Virus record (IMG/VR): IMGVR_UViG_3300034355_000467
Coordinates: 1-33,779 of that record
From: a virus
DNA: 33,779 nucleotides
Direction: 5' to 3' (one strand)
The notes under the pieces were generated by a model that searched no databases, was not told the DNA's origin, and saw only the letters and a list, made by a program, of their open reading frames with translations. The first letter of the stretch is position 1. The number at the start of each line of letters is the position of its first letter. Shown piece after piece: positions 23,109-30,061 of this stretch. A program made the translations under genes and the position numbers.

Positions 23109-23337
23109 CGTATTTTGTTTTAAGTGTTAAAGAATGATTGTTTGGCCTAAATTTACCTTTTGACCATATTTCAAAGTCATCAAAAAAAAATGTTTTTACA
23201 TCGCCTAATTTATAAATTCTATTTTCGCGGGTACAGATAGCTTTGTAATTACCTGAAGGTAAATGTTCAACTATTAGCCATTCATGACCTTCTATCTTAT
23301 CGTGAAAAAACTTGTAAATCATAGCGCCAAAGTTCAT
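23080..23337 (-). CDS. Small protein overlapping SSB and glucosaminidase genes, 85 aa
   Basis: The start is chosen at 23337 (MNFGAMIYKFFHDKIEG); alternatives at 23352 and 23322 exist. The protein is compact with beta-strand-like segments (HEWLIVEHLPSGNYKAICTR and KLGDVKTFFFDDFEIW). The 5' end overlaps the glucosaminidase gene by 41 bases in another frame, and its stop is inside the ssb start region. No family is recognised. Both overlaps make its translation depend on the neighbours. Confidence 0.5.
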   Translation of the reverse strand: MNFGAMIYKFFHDKIEGHEWLIVEHLPSGNYKAICTRENRIYKLGDVKTFFFDDFEIWSKGKFRPNNHSLTLKTKYDGKPRYANR

Positions 23338-23821
23338 ATTTTTCAATGACACTTATAAGTATTTGAGCATATTTTTTTTCGGTTGCATATCCGCATTTTT
23401 TTAAACCGTGCGCCCAGCTTTTATAATCCGTTCTTTTGAGCTTTGTCAGGTGCCTGTAATGCTTAGATGTTAGCAGCTTTGAATGGTCGCGATATGACCA
23501 CCATGCAGATTTATACACTTGAAATTTATCTCGCGGGGTGTCATCTGCATAAATCGCATATTTGCCCCTACCGCGATACTTTACGCCAAAATGATTATTA
23601 TGTTTAACGGCTAAACTTGAACGGCCTGCATTCGATTCTATAATGCCCTGTGCCAGCGTTATGCTTACAGGTATGTTATACAGTTTCGCTTCTTGCTTTG
23701 CAGTCTTTAAAAAGCGGTTTATATAACGTTCAATGTGGTTTTGTTTTGGCTGTTTTTTTAGTGCCGGGAATGTTGCCGCTGATAATAGCAGCGCTGTTAA
23801 AATTAAGATTGCTGTTTTCAT
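23297..23821 (-). CDS. Secreted N-acetylglucosaminidase (FlgJ/LytD-type endolysin candidate)
   Basis: A signal peptide (MKTAILILTALLLSAATF, residues 1-18) precedes a glucosaminidase domain (about 30-165): SITLAQGIIESNAGRS holds the catalytic glutamate E62, followed by NNHFGVKYRG (75-84), SAWWSYRDHS (105-114) and a C-terminal CGYATEKKYAQIL (143-155). This family (PF01832) cleaves the beta-1,4 bond after GlcNAc in peptidoglycan. Export by a signal peptide means it could lyse without a holin pore. Location in the early accessory strand is unusual for an endolysin. The start context is ACACATGAAAA. Confidence 0.85.
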   Translation of the reverse strand: MKTAILILTALLLSAATFPALKKQPKQNHIERYINRFLKTAKQEAKLYNIPVSITLAQGIIESNAGRSSLAVKHNNHFGVKYRGRGKYAIYADDTPRDKFQVYKSAWWSYRDHSKLLTSKHYRHLTKLKRTDYKSWAHGLKKCGYATEKKYAQILISVIEKYELWRYDLQVFSR

Positions 23822-24002
23822 GTGTGTGTTTGTTTAAAAGTTGTTCGTTTAGCTGTTTAATTACTTCTTTAAATCCAAATGGAAAGCAAGTATATTCCCA
23901 TAGATACAACTCACATTGTTCATCTGTCCAGTCGGGCCTAAAATGTTTTACCCAATCTATGTAAGGCATTTGGTTTGCCTGTTCAATTGTTAGTTCTGTC
24001 AT
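23730..24002 (-). CDS. Hypothetical protein overlapping the glucosaminidase start, 90 aa
   Basis: The ATG at 24002 (MTELTIEQANQMPYIDW) is chosen because it follows the upstream stop directly. The first 60 residues form a compact acidic domain. The last 30 residues are encoded in the same DNA as the glucosaminidase signal peptide, a 92-base overlap, and are low-complexity (Asn, Ser, Lys), as if read from an alternative frame. Function unknown. The overlap is seen directly; whether the C-terminal tail matters is not known. Confidence 0.55.
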   Translation of the reverse strand: MTELTIEQANQMPYIDWVKHFRPDWTDEQCELYLWEYTCFPFGFKEVIKQLNEQLLNKHTHENSNLNFNSAAIISGNIPGTKKTAKTKPH

Positions 24003-24003
24003 A

Positions 24004-24198
24004 TCATTTGTATTCAATAGTTACATTATACCCTAAATGCTCTAAAATCTGCCTAACAATGCTTTCGGTATCTGTATTATGACATATAAGTTCAACCTCA
24101 TTTATAGTTGTTATTGTGCCGTAATTATAGCAGCACCCATCGGAACAGGTGCTGTCATAATCTTCTAAGGTGATTTTAAGGTTTTTTGTAGGTTTCAT
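24004..24198 (-). CDS. Small Cys-containing protein, 64 aa
   Basis: The ATG at 24198 (MKPTKNLKITLEDYD) is chosen over 24225. A CSDGCC motif (residues 18-23) could be a zinc site. The 5' end overlaps the upstream gene by 23 bases. It lies in the small-gene cluster; no family recognised. Confidence 0.55.
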   Translation of the reverse strand: MKPTKNLKITLEDYDSTCSDGCCYNYGTITTINEVELICHNTDTESIVRQILEHLGYNVTIEYK

Positions 24199-24379
24199 TA
24201 TAATATTTTTCTGAATCTGATGCATTTAAATTAGATGAATAACCTTCAATATAAGCATCTATTATCTGCTGCTTTTCCATTTCGAGGGCTTGTTCAATTA
24301 TTTCATAAGCTAAATCAAGATAATCTATTCCATTATCTTTTAATTCATCTATCAACCATTCTACTGCTGTCTGTTTCAT
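24176..24379 (-). CDS. Small phage protein of duplicated family, copy 2, 67 aa
   Basis: The sequence MKQTAVEWLIDELKDN and the motif IIEQALEMEKQQIIDAYIEG match the neighbour at 24376, with which it shares a perfect 36-base repeat. This 'TAVEWLI.E' family is common in Bacteroidota phages with no assigned role. It overlaps the downstream start and is coupled to the gene before it by an ATGA (24376-24379). Confidence 0.7.
   Translation of the reverse strand: MKQTAVEWLIDELKDNGIDYLDLAYEIIEQALEMEKQQIIDAYIEGYSSNLNASDSEKYYNETYKKP
24264..24299. repeat. 36-base direct repeat, copy A
   Basis: This stretch inside gene 24176-24379 is identical to 24509-24544, in the same orientation, in the neighbouring paralog. 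It encodes the shared EQALEMEKQQI motif. The identity of all 36 bases, including wobble positions, suggests a recent duplication or recombination. Confidence 0.9.
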
Positions 24380-24609
24380 AATTTATATTTTTTAAATTGT
24401 TCAAACCATTCCTGTATGTCCTTAAAGGAAATGAAATCTTTACCTCGATTCTCTCTTCTAAATTTTGCTAATAAGTCTATTACTTCTTCCTCACTATACA
24501 TCTTTTCAATCTGCTGCTTTTCCATTTCGAGGGCTTGTTCAATTTCTTCTTTCCAAGCATTTGTATGTTCTCCACATATCTGCTCAATTAAAAATTCTAC
24601 TGCTGTCAT
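24376..24609 (-). CDS. Small phage protein of duplicated family, copy 1, 77 aa
   Basis: MTAVEFLIEQICGEHTNAW begins the protein, and EIEQALEMEKQQIEKMYSEE repeats the motif of the neighbouring copy 2. The paralogs differ in their tails: this one continues DLLAKFRRENRGKDFISFKD. The gene is coupled to a short upstream gene (ATGA at 24606-24609). Function unknown. Confidence 0.7.
   Translation of the reverse strand: MTAVEFLIEQICGEHTNAWKEEIEQALEMEKQQIEKMYSEEEVIDLLAKFRRENRGKDFISFKDIQEWFEQFKKYKL
24509..24544. repeat. 36-base direct repeat, copy B
   Basis: Second copy of the 36-base repeat at 24264-24299, separated by 209 bases, inside gene 24376-24609. Confidence 0.9.
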
Positions 24610-24773
24610 TTCAAAGTTTTTATACTTGTTATCGAATCATTGTGTATCATTATTTTCAAAGTATCAGCACCGTTATATTTTATCATTTCGGGCGCTTTGT
24701 ATTCGCGGCTGCAATCTATTAAACTATAACATGCAGCAGCCAAAACAATAAATATTATTACATCCTTAATCAT
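24606..24773 (-). CDS. Small membrane or lipoprotein-like protein, 55 aa
   Basis: This short gene reads MIKDVIIFIVLAAACYSLID, then CSREYKAPEMIKYNGADTLK and a short tail. The N-terminus is hydrophobic with two cysteines (C15, C21), so it is a membrane anchor or a lipoprotein signal (AAAC at 12-15). Its ATG overlaps the upstream stop by eight bases and its TGA overlaps the next ATG (ATGA), so translation is well supported. A role in lysis or exclusion at the membrane is possible but unproven. Confidence 0.65.
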   Translation of the reverse strand: MIKDVIIFIVLAAACYSLIDCSREYKAPEMIKYNGADTLKIMIHNDSITSIKTLK

Positions 24774-25095
24774 AATACTGACATCTTAAATTTTCGTAAT
24801 ATGATTCGGCTTGCGCTTCGTGATATGCTTCTAATTCTGCATCGTAAGCATCTTGTAAGGCTTCATCTAAAAGTTCTTCAATGTGTGATTCAGATGTTTT
24901 TAAAAACGTAGCTAATTCATCATTATCAATAAATTCTTTGTCATCTATGTGTGTGCTAACAATCTCAAACCACGCATCGCAATCGGGTTCTAATGGTGCG
25001 CCCCAACGGTCACGGCTGCCGCGTTCAGGTTCATTATAAATACCTACTACTGTAATGGTAAAACCATCGTAATTAAATTCTGCTGTCGTTTTCAT
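24766..25095 (-). CDS. Small acidic phage protein, 109 aa
   Basis: The N-terminus TTAEFNYDGFTITVVGIYNE and the segment SRDRWGAPLEPDCDAWFEI are reminiscent of common phage hypothetical proteins with a beta-rich core; the C-terminal half is acidic and helical (SHIEELLDEALQDAYDAELE). The start context is ACACATGAAAA. Function unknown. Confidence 0.6.
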   Translation of the reverse strand: MKTTAEFNYDGFTITVVGIYNEPERGSRDRWGAPLEPDCDAWFEIVSTHIDDKEFIDNDELATFLKTSESHIEELLDEALQDAYDAELEAYHEAQAESYYENLRCQYYD

Positions 25096-25108
25096 GTGTT
25101 GTTGTTTT

Positions 25109-25468
25109 TTAAAGTTCTTGAAATTCTGTTACTGGTTTTAAAATTTTATAGCCTTCAGATTTTAAGGCTTTAATCATTTCTTCAATTGTTGGAAGTTCTA
25201 TTTGTGGCTTTATAAATGTTTTAGAATAGTAAATATTATTTTTTTCATTAATAACTTTTATAATATCTTGAGCCATTTCAATTTTAGGTTCTTTAAACTT
25301 ACAATAATAAAATTTATTTCTTTTTTCTACTAAACCTAATTCTACACAAGTTAAAATAAATCTTACACTTATTTTTTTATCTTTTGCAAATTTTGTACTG
25401 TTTTGAATTTTACCTATTTTTTGTAGGTCTAATAACGCATGGTAATACTTTTGAATTGTCGTTTTCAT
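25109..25468 (-). CDS. Hypothetical protein with possible winged-helix segment, 119 aa
   Basis: The protein is basic and helical (KYYHALLDLQKIGKIQ, KKISVRFILTCVELGLVEKR) and this first half could be a winged-helix DNA-binding domain. It starts two bases after the upstream stop. No family recognised. Confidence 0.5.
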   Translation of the reverse strand: MKTTIQKYYHALLDLQKIGKIQNSTKFAKDKKISVRFILTCVELGLVEKRNKFYYCKFKEPKIEMAQDIIKVINEKNNIYYSKTFIKPQIELPTIEEMIKALKSEGYKILKPVTEFQEL

Positions 25469-25470
25469 TT

Positions 25471-25710
25471 TTAGAAGTTTTTGAAGTTAATAATTTCATT
25501 TAATACATCATAGTAATATTGTATTATTACCGTTGTTTGTTCATCTGTCAAATGGTGTACTATTAAATTAGATACAACGCAATCGCCTAATTCATCGGCA
25601 ACCATTAAACAGATATTTATAGTGTGCAATTTTTCAACATCGTTCATTTGTTCCCAGCGACCAAAACTATAACGCTCTATAATTTCCGCTGCTTTATCCT
25701 TTGCTGTCAT
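25471..25710 (-). CDS. Hypothetical protein, 79 aa
   Basis: The protein starts MTAKDKAAEIIERYSFGRWE and is helical with hydrophobic helices around NICLMVADEL. The pattern 'TAKDKAAEI..RY' is typical of small Bacteroidota phage proteins. Its ATG overlaps the upstream stop (ATGA, 25707-25710). Function unknown. Confidence 0.55.
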   Translation of the reverse strand: MTAKDKAAEIIERYSFGRWEQMNDVEKLHTINICLMVADELGDCVVSNLIVHHLTDEQTTVIIQYYYDVLNEIINFKNF

Positions 25711-25910
25711 TCTGAAGTTAATAATTTGTTTGTTAATGTCTGTATCTGTTCTATTTCTTCGTAGGTAATCTCAAAGCGTTCGATAATAGATTTTATATCT
25801 TGCATATCATTATCGGCTAATGCTATGTAAAGATTTAAAAGCATTTCAGATATTTCTTTTGAAGTGTACGCCTGAATAATTAAGCGGTTGTAGATTTTAA
25901 GTGTTTTCAT
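25707..25910 (-). CDS. Hypothetical helical protein, 67 aa
   Basis: A short helical, acidic protein (MKTLKIYNRLIIQAYTSKEI and a helix ITYEEIEQIQTLTNKLL). The start context ACACATGAAAA matches other starts in this operon. No family recognised. Confidence 0.5.
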   Translation of the reverse strand: MKTLKIYNRLIIQAYTSKEISEMLLNLYIALADNDMQDIKSIIERFEITYEEIEQIQTLTNKLLTSE

Positions 25911-25943
25911 GTGTGAAGTTTTTTGTTGTTAAAAAATTGCAGT

Positions 25944-26147
25944 TTAGACGGATACTGAACCATTTCTTAGCTCTTTTTGCACTAAGGTGTAATAGTCAAT
26001 TAAGTCTTTTACTGAAGATATACTTTGAGTGTCGAAAATTAGAATTGTAAGGATGTCGACCAAAAATAAGTCTGCTCCTTTGTTTCCGTAGTCTTTAATG
26101 AGTTGTTGCGCCTTGTCAGACGGCAATACTGAATTTTGAGTTGTCAT
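25944..26147 (-). CDS. Hypothetical protein, first gene of the small-gene operon, 67 aa
   Basis: The protein is helical (SDKAQQLIKDYGNKGADLFL, VDILTILIF) with no recognised motif. It is the first gene after the promoter at 26188-26217 and has a leader of about 35 bases. As the first gene of the operon it is likely to be abundant early; a regulatory or host-takeover role is possible but unsupported. Confidence 0.5.
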   Translation of the reverse strand: MTTQNSVLPSDKAQQLIKDYGNKGADLFLVDILTILIFDTQSISSVKDLIDYYTLVQKELRNGSVSV

Positions 26148-26187
26148 AATCTTATAATTTTTGTTGTCATTTAATTAAATCCTGACA

Positions 26188-26217
26188 CGAAGATACAACC
26201 CTTTTTTATATTTGCAA
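26188..26217 (-). promoter_or_regulatory. Promoter of the small-gene operon
   Basis: On the minus strand TTGC (26217-26214) lies 18 bases before TATCTTCG (26195-26188), close to the -33/-7 layout with a one-base mismatch to TANNTTTG. The expected transcript begins about 35 bases upstream of the ATG at 26147. Confidence 0.55.
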
Positions 26218-26222
26218 CTATT

Positions 26223-26242
26223 TTTATAAAAATTTTTATAAA
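26223..26242. repeat. 20-base perfect palindrome, TTTATAAAAA/TTTTTATAAA
   Basis: The dyad covers the stop codon region of the gene at 26236-27951 and lies five bases upstream of the TTGC box of the promoter at 26188. It could be a regulator site or part of a terminator for the upstream operon; there is no GC stem, so termination is doubtful. AT-rich palindromes can be chance in AT-rich DNA. Confidence 0.45.
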
Positions 26243-27951
26243 TTTTTTAAATTTATTGAAACGCAGCGCCCTGACATTCCAGCAGCAAAACGCGTATTAC
26301 TTCGCCGTGATGCGCCTTTAAGCCTTAAAAGAATAGTATTCCATGATATTTGCCATGGTGTGCCGCTTAAAACTTTTTTTACATAAACAGATGTATTTAG
26401 TATTAAAAGTTCGTCACCAATAACGCGAATACCTAAACGCATTAAACGTTCGTTTGCTTCAGCCTGCGATGGCTTAACCGATGGCTGGTAATTAAATGCG
26501 AATTCTACTAATTCACCTATGGTTTTATTGCCTACGTAGTTTTCGGCTTCTATTCGTATTTCCTGACTTAAAATCTGCTGTAAGCATCTTTGTTCATCTG
26601 TTAGGTCTTCTTTGTCTTCTTCATATTTGCGCATGTCTAAAATCGCGGCTGCTTCTTCTAATGCTACTTCGGGCGTTACCGCGTCATCGTGCAGCGTATG
26701 CCACCATCCACCCATTAGCGCCCCGAACTGGTCACCTACTGCCCTATCCTCAGTTAATAGCGATACGGCGTGTGTGAATAGCTTTATGCTTTTTTGTATG
26801 TTATCAGCTAAGTTTAACATTCGCGCCTGAAAACGTGGCCCAAAATCATCTGTAATAACTTTATTCTTTAGCTTTTCAAGTTCGTTAAATTGTTTTGGGT
26901 CGGGTAATTTCTTTAGTTCCAAAACACAAAAACGGCGTTTATCAGAATCATTTACTAACTGCGGGTTTATGCTTACAAATAAAAAACAGCTTCTAACAAA
27001 ATAATCAATAGCCTTTCCATCTTTGCCGCCTTTTGCTATCGCAGGACTTTTCTCACTACTTGCGGCCCTTGCTAATCCTATTATTTCCTGCATCCGTTGT
27101 GCCGCCCGTTCATCATTACCTTCGCCTTCATCTATTGTTACAGGTAGTGCATCGCTATTTAATTTTTGCCTTACAGCTGGTTCTGTTGCCGCTGTGCCCT
27201 GTACACTAACGGCAATGTTACCGATAACTTCATTTATAATATTTTCCAAAACCCACGATTTACCATTACCGCGCGGTCCTGTTATCCAAACGTGAGGCCG
27301 CCATTTTAATATACCCGAAATAGGTGCCAATGCTAACCAACCCGATAATAAAATAGCATCGGCCTTTGTTTGCCAATTTAATTTATTTAACATCTTAGGT
27401 ATCATTCCCGCCTCAGTAGGCAACAGCGCCGCTTCAATTGGCATATCAATAGCCTTATTATAAACATAGCTGTATTTAGTATCTAAACCGCCTAAATTGT
27501 AGCGCTTTTTATCTTGTATCAACTGTTGCCCGGCATGAAATACTACGCCGTTTTTTTCTTGCCATGCACCGCGCCCGCGTATGTTTTCAGTATTGTAAAA
27601 ACCTATTGCATTACAGAAATTTATAAGATAATCGGCAGCCGTGGTTACTTCGTAATTACTACTGTCACGATTTGGAAAACTTGTTACCCAAAATTCAAGC
27701 GGCGCTATGCTCAATAAATTAGCCTTGTTTATTGTTACAGCTTTATATTTTACTATTGACATTGTTGAACGAATGTAGAAATAGTAAAGCATTTGACCAT
27801 CTTCAATTCCCCATCCTAACGGCCTAAAATATCCACCTATAAAACCTTTTTTGTCGGTTTCGGGCGCTGATGCTGCTGGCCGTTCCGCTTTAGGTTTCTT
27901 TGTACTCTGTTTGGGTTTTTGTTCCCAGTCTATTGGTTTGTCTTGTTTCAT
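26236..27951 (-). CDS. AAA+/SF3-like replication ATPase, primase-helicase type
   Basis: The 571-residue protein has a lysine/proline-rich N-terminus, an N-terminal domain with GRGAW near residue 126 (also seen in phage primase-helicase-type proteins), and an ATPase domain with Walker A GPRGNGKS (225-232), Walker B VTIDEGEG (271-278), sensor-like FVSIN (325-329) and an Arg pair R339-R340. The C-terminal region (about 400-571) is of unknown role. No primase metal motif is seen. It is coupled to the DnaB N-terminal-domain gene (ATGA), so it is probably the replication motor. The exact family (DUF927-like or related) is uncertain. Confidence 0.7.
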   Translation of the reverse strand: MKQDKPIDWEQKPKQSTKKPKAERPAASAPETDKKGFIGGYFRPLGWGIEDGQMLYYFYIRSTMSIVKYKAVTINKANLLSIAPLEFWVTSFPNRDSSNYEVTTAADYLINFCNAIGFYNTENIRGRGAWQEKNGVVFHAGQQLIQDKKRYNLGGLDTKYSYVYNKAIDMPIEAALLPTEAGMIPKMLNKLNWQTKADAILLSGWLALAPISGILKWRPHVWITGPRGNGKSWVLENIINEVIGNIAVSVQGTAATEPAVRQKLNSDALPVTIDEGEGNDERAAQRMQEIIGLARAASSEKSPAIAKGGKDGKAIDYFVRSCFLFVSINPQLVNDSDKRRFCVLELKKLPDPKQFNELEKLKNKVITDDFGPRFQARMLNLADNIQKSIKLFTHAVSLLTEDRAVGDQFGALMGGWWHTLHDDAVTPEVALEEAAAILDMRKYEEDKEDLTDEQRCLQQILSQEIRIEAENYVGNKTIGELVEFAFNYQPSVKPSQAEANERLMRLGIRVIGDELLILNTSVYVKKVLSGTPWQISWNTILLRLKGASRRSNTRFAAGMSGRCVSINLKNL

Positions 27952-28559
27952 TGTCTTACTATTTGTTTACCTACATTAAATTTTTTGATGTTTTGCATAA
28001 GCCCGCGCACCGTTTCAAAAACATCTTCGGTATCAGCGATAATTGAATTTATCATATTTATGCCTACTTTTATCAATTCGCGCTGAACATGCTTTTGAAT
28101 TAATATTCTTGCGTGGTATTCTAAATTTGCAGAACTTGCTACCCGGTTAGTTAATTCAGCTAAATAGGCAGGTCCGCCGCAACGGTATTTTAATTTTTCA
28201 GCCACGGTTATAATATCTACTACTTCAACTGATTGGCAAAGTTCAAAAATTAGTTTGTGATTATCAAAATAAAAGTGTTCAGGGCTTAAAAAATTAACTT
28301 TATCCCGGGCGTTATTATCTACTAATATAGCACCTAAAATAACCTGTTCTAAGTCTTTTGAATGCGGGAACGTAATTTGTTTTTCAAAAAAACTTTGTTC
28401 TTTTTCTTCAAGTGCTATAATGATATTTTGCAGCGTCAAAAGTTGCCGCTCTTTAAGTTGCCTATAATTTTGGCGCTTAGTATCGTCTTTAATATAAGCA
28501 TCCATCTTTAATGCTTCATCTTTAAGTTCTGATAGTAGGTTTTCCGCTTCGTTGGTCAT
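27948..28559 (-). CDS. DnaB N-terminal-domain protein without a helicase core
   Basis: Residues 65-165 match the DnaB N-terminal domain (PHSKDLEQVILGAILVD; SPEHFYFDNHKLIFELC; VDIITVAEKL; ASSANLEYHARIL), the part that contacts primase and hexamerises. The protein then stops, at 203 residues, and no Walker A is present. A charged helical N-terminus (1-60) precedes. Coupling to the AAA+ ATPase and MTase genes (ATGA on both sides) suggests it works with that ATPase, as a loader, primase adapter or host-DnaB decoy. Split from a motor is observed; partners are inferred. Confidence 0.75.
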   Translation of the reverse strand: MTNEAENLLSELKDEALKMDAYIKDDTKRQNYRQLKERQLLTLQNIIIALEEKEQSFFEKQITFPHSKDLEQVILGAILVDNNARDKVNFLSPEHFYFDNHKLIFELCQSVEVVDIITVAEKLKYRCGGPAYLAELTNRVASSANLEYHARILIQKHVQRELIKVGINMINSIIADTEDVFETVRGLMQNIKKFNVGKQIVRQ

Positions 28560-29689
28560 ATGTTTAAGTTTTTTAATATTTTATAAAGTACATTAACTAC
28601 AATTGAGTTACCAGCTTGTTTATATGCTTGTGAATCTGAAACAGGCCAAGTAAAAGTATCGGGAAAATCCATAAGTCGGAAGCATTCGCGAGGTGTTAAG
28701 CGGCGGATTTGATGTGTTGATTGATAAACTTTTTTACAAGAATCAATATATTCACTTGAAGAACCTTGCCTACCTATTGCTTCAGTTATGCAATTATGTA
28801 CAATAACATTATCCTTTTGAACAGTAGTAATTGAATTAGTATAATTATTATTATTTAATTCTAATGTTTGTTCATTGTTTTCGCCTCTGCCGCGTATGGC
28901 ACCGCAGACTCTAATTATATTATCTGAAATATCAATACTGCTACTTGATTTTGTTATAGTAGATGCATAATCATTTTCATCTTTATAATTTATTTTGCCG
29001 TTGTTAAAATTATCAGAACGTGTAGATAAATAATCAACCATCTTCTTACTCAAAAAATACTTTTCATCTACCTTACTTTCAAGTACATCTTTCAGCTTTT
29101 TTGTTAAATGTTCTTCAGCCGGGAAGCTAAAATTATTATCTTTATCATCCCTAATGCCAATCAAAAAAACACGTTCCCGATTTTGCGGTACACCGTGATG
29201 CTTTGCGTTTAATACTTTCCAATACAAGTGATATTCTACTGCATCGGCATAAGGAAATAAAACAGGCGCACCGTTGACAGATTTACCGCCTAAAAAATTA
29301 ACCCATTCAGAAAAAGTTCTACCGCCATCATCTGATAACAGCCCTTTGACATTTTCAAAGATAAAAAAACGTGGTTTATTCTTTTCTATAAATTCTAAAC
29401 TATTAAAAAACAAAATACCTCTTTTGTCATTTTTACCTAATCGCTTCCCGGCTAAACTAAAAGCTTGACAAGGCGGTGAGGTCATATAAATGTCTAATGA
29501 TTCCAATGGTATTTCACGTTCGTAAACGTTTGTTGGATAATACTTGGGTTCGCCATAGTTGTGAATAAATGTTTGCCGTGCGTATTTGTCCATATCGCAG
29601 GCAAATATTTCATTGTATTCAATGCCTAATCTTTTTAAGGCTTGGTTAAATGCACCAACACCGCTAAAATCTGAGCCTACTGTTATCAT
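28556..29689 (-). CDS. DNA (cytosine-5) methyltransferase
   Basis: Motifs in order: I, DFSGVGAF (7-14); IV, SPPCQAFSLAG with catalytic C74; VI, ENVKG (112-116); VIII, QNRERVFLIGIR (169-180); IX, RRLTPRECFRLMDFP (331-345); X, QAGNSIV (358-364). The variable region between VIII and IX (about 185-325) is the target recognition domain and is Asn/Asp-rich with a lower-complexity stretch. The enzyme transfers methyl from SAM to cytosine C5. No restriction endonuclease partner is recognised, but a VRR-NUC gene is coupled upstream. Role likely protects phage DNA. Confidence 0.9.
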   Translation of the reverse strand: MITVGSDFSGVGAFNQALKRLGIEYNEIFACDMDKYARQTFIHNYGEPKYYPTNVYEREIPLESLDIYMTSPPCQAFSLAGKRLGKNDKRGILFFNSLEFIEKNKPRFFIFENVKGLLSDDGGRTFSEWVNFLGGKSVNGAPVLFPYADAVEYHLYWKVLNAKHHGVPQNRERVFLIGIRDDKDNNFSFPAEEHLTKKLKDVLESKVDEKYFLSKKMVDYLSTRSDNFNNGKINYKDENDYASTITKSSSSIDISDNIIRVCGAIRGRGENNEQTLELNNNNYTNSITTVQKDNVIVHNCITEAIGRQGSSSEYIDSCKKVYQSTHQIRRLTPRECFRLMDFPDTFTWPVSDSQAYKQAGNSIVVNVLYKILKNLNI

Positions 29690-30060
29690 ATTTCATCTGC
29701 TTTAAAGTCTTCATCTACCCAGCGCAAAATATCACCAATGCCGCCCGATTTTCTGACTTGTTTAATAAAATTAATTTGTTCTTTTGTAGCTTTACCGCTT
29801 AGGTTTTTAACTTCGAGGGCTGTAAATATAGCAATTTTTTTACCTACCATATCTTTAGTTATAATTTTTTCAGTCCATCCGATTAAATCAGAACTTCCAA
29901 CGCATAAGCCAAAAGTTATTTGTCGCGGTTCGATTATTATAGGGCGGCTGTTTATTACCGCCCTTTTACCCTGAAATGCTGTGCCCGTATTATTGCGAAA
30001 TAAAATGCCATGTTTGCTGTGTTTAGCTTGAAGGGCCTTGTATAAGTCTTGCTCTTTCAT
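29686..30060 (-). CDS. VRR-NUC nuclease, 124 aa
   Basis: The sequence has the VRR-NUC pattern: RNNTG (22-26), GSSDLIGW with D58, then AIFTALEVK with E83 and K85 and a C-terminal EQINFIKQVRKSGGIGD. Together these form the PD-(D/E)XK active site of this family (PF08774), which includes structure-specific nucleases such as FAN1. It sits one base after its upstream neighbour and is ATGA-coupled to the C5 methyltransferase. A Holliday-junction or flap nuclease role is likely; a restriction role is conceivable only from the MTase pairing. Confidence 0.8.
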   Translation of the reverse strand: MKEQDLYKALQAKHSKHGILFRNNTGTAFQGKRAVINSRPIIIEPRQITFGLCVGSSDLIGWTEKIITKDMVGKKIAIFTALEVKNLSGKATKEQINFIKQVRKSGGIGDILRWVDEDFKADEI

Positions 30061-30061
30061 G

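Noticed and set aside
26496-27295. Plus-strand open frames opposite the AAA+ ATPase gene
   Set aside because: They are antisense to a clear ATPase, lack promoters and look like shadows of its codon bias.
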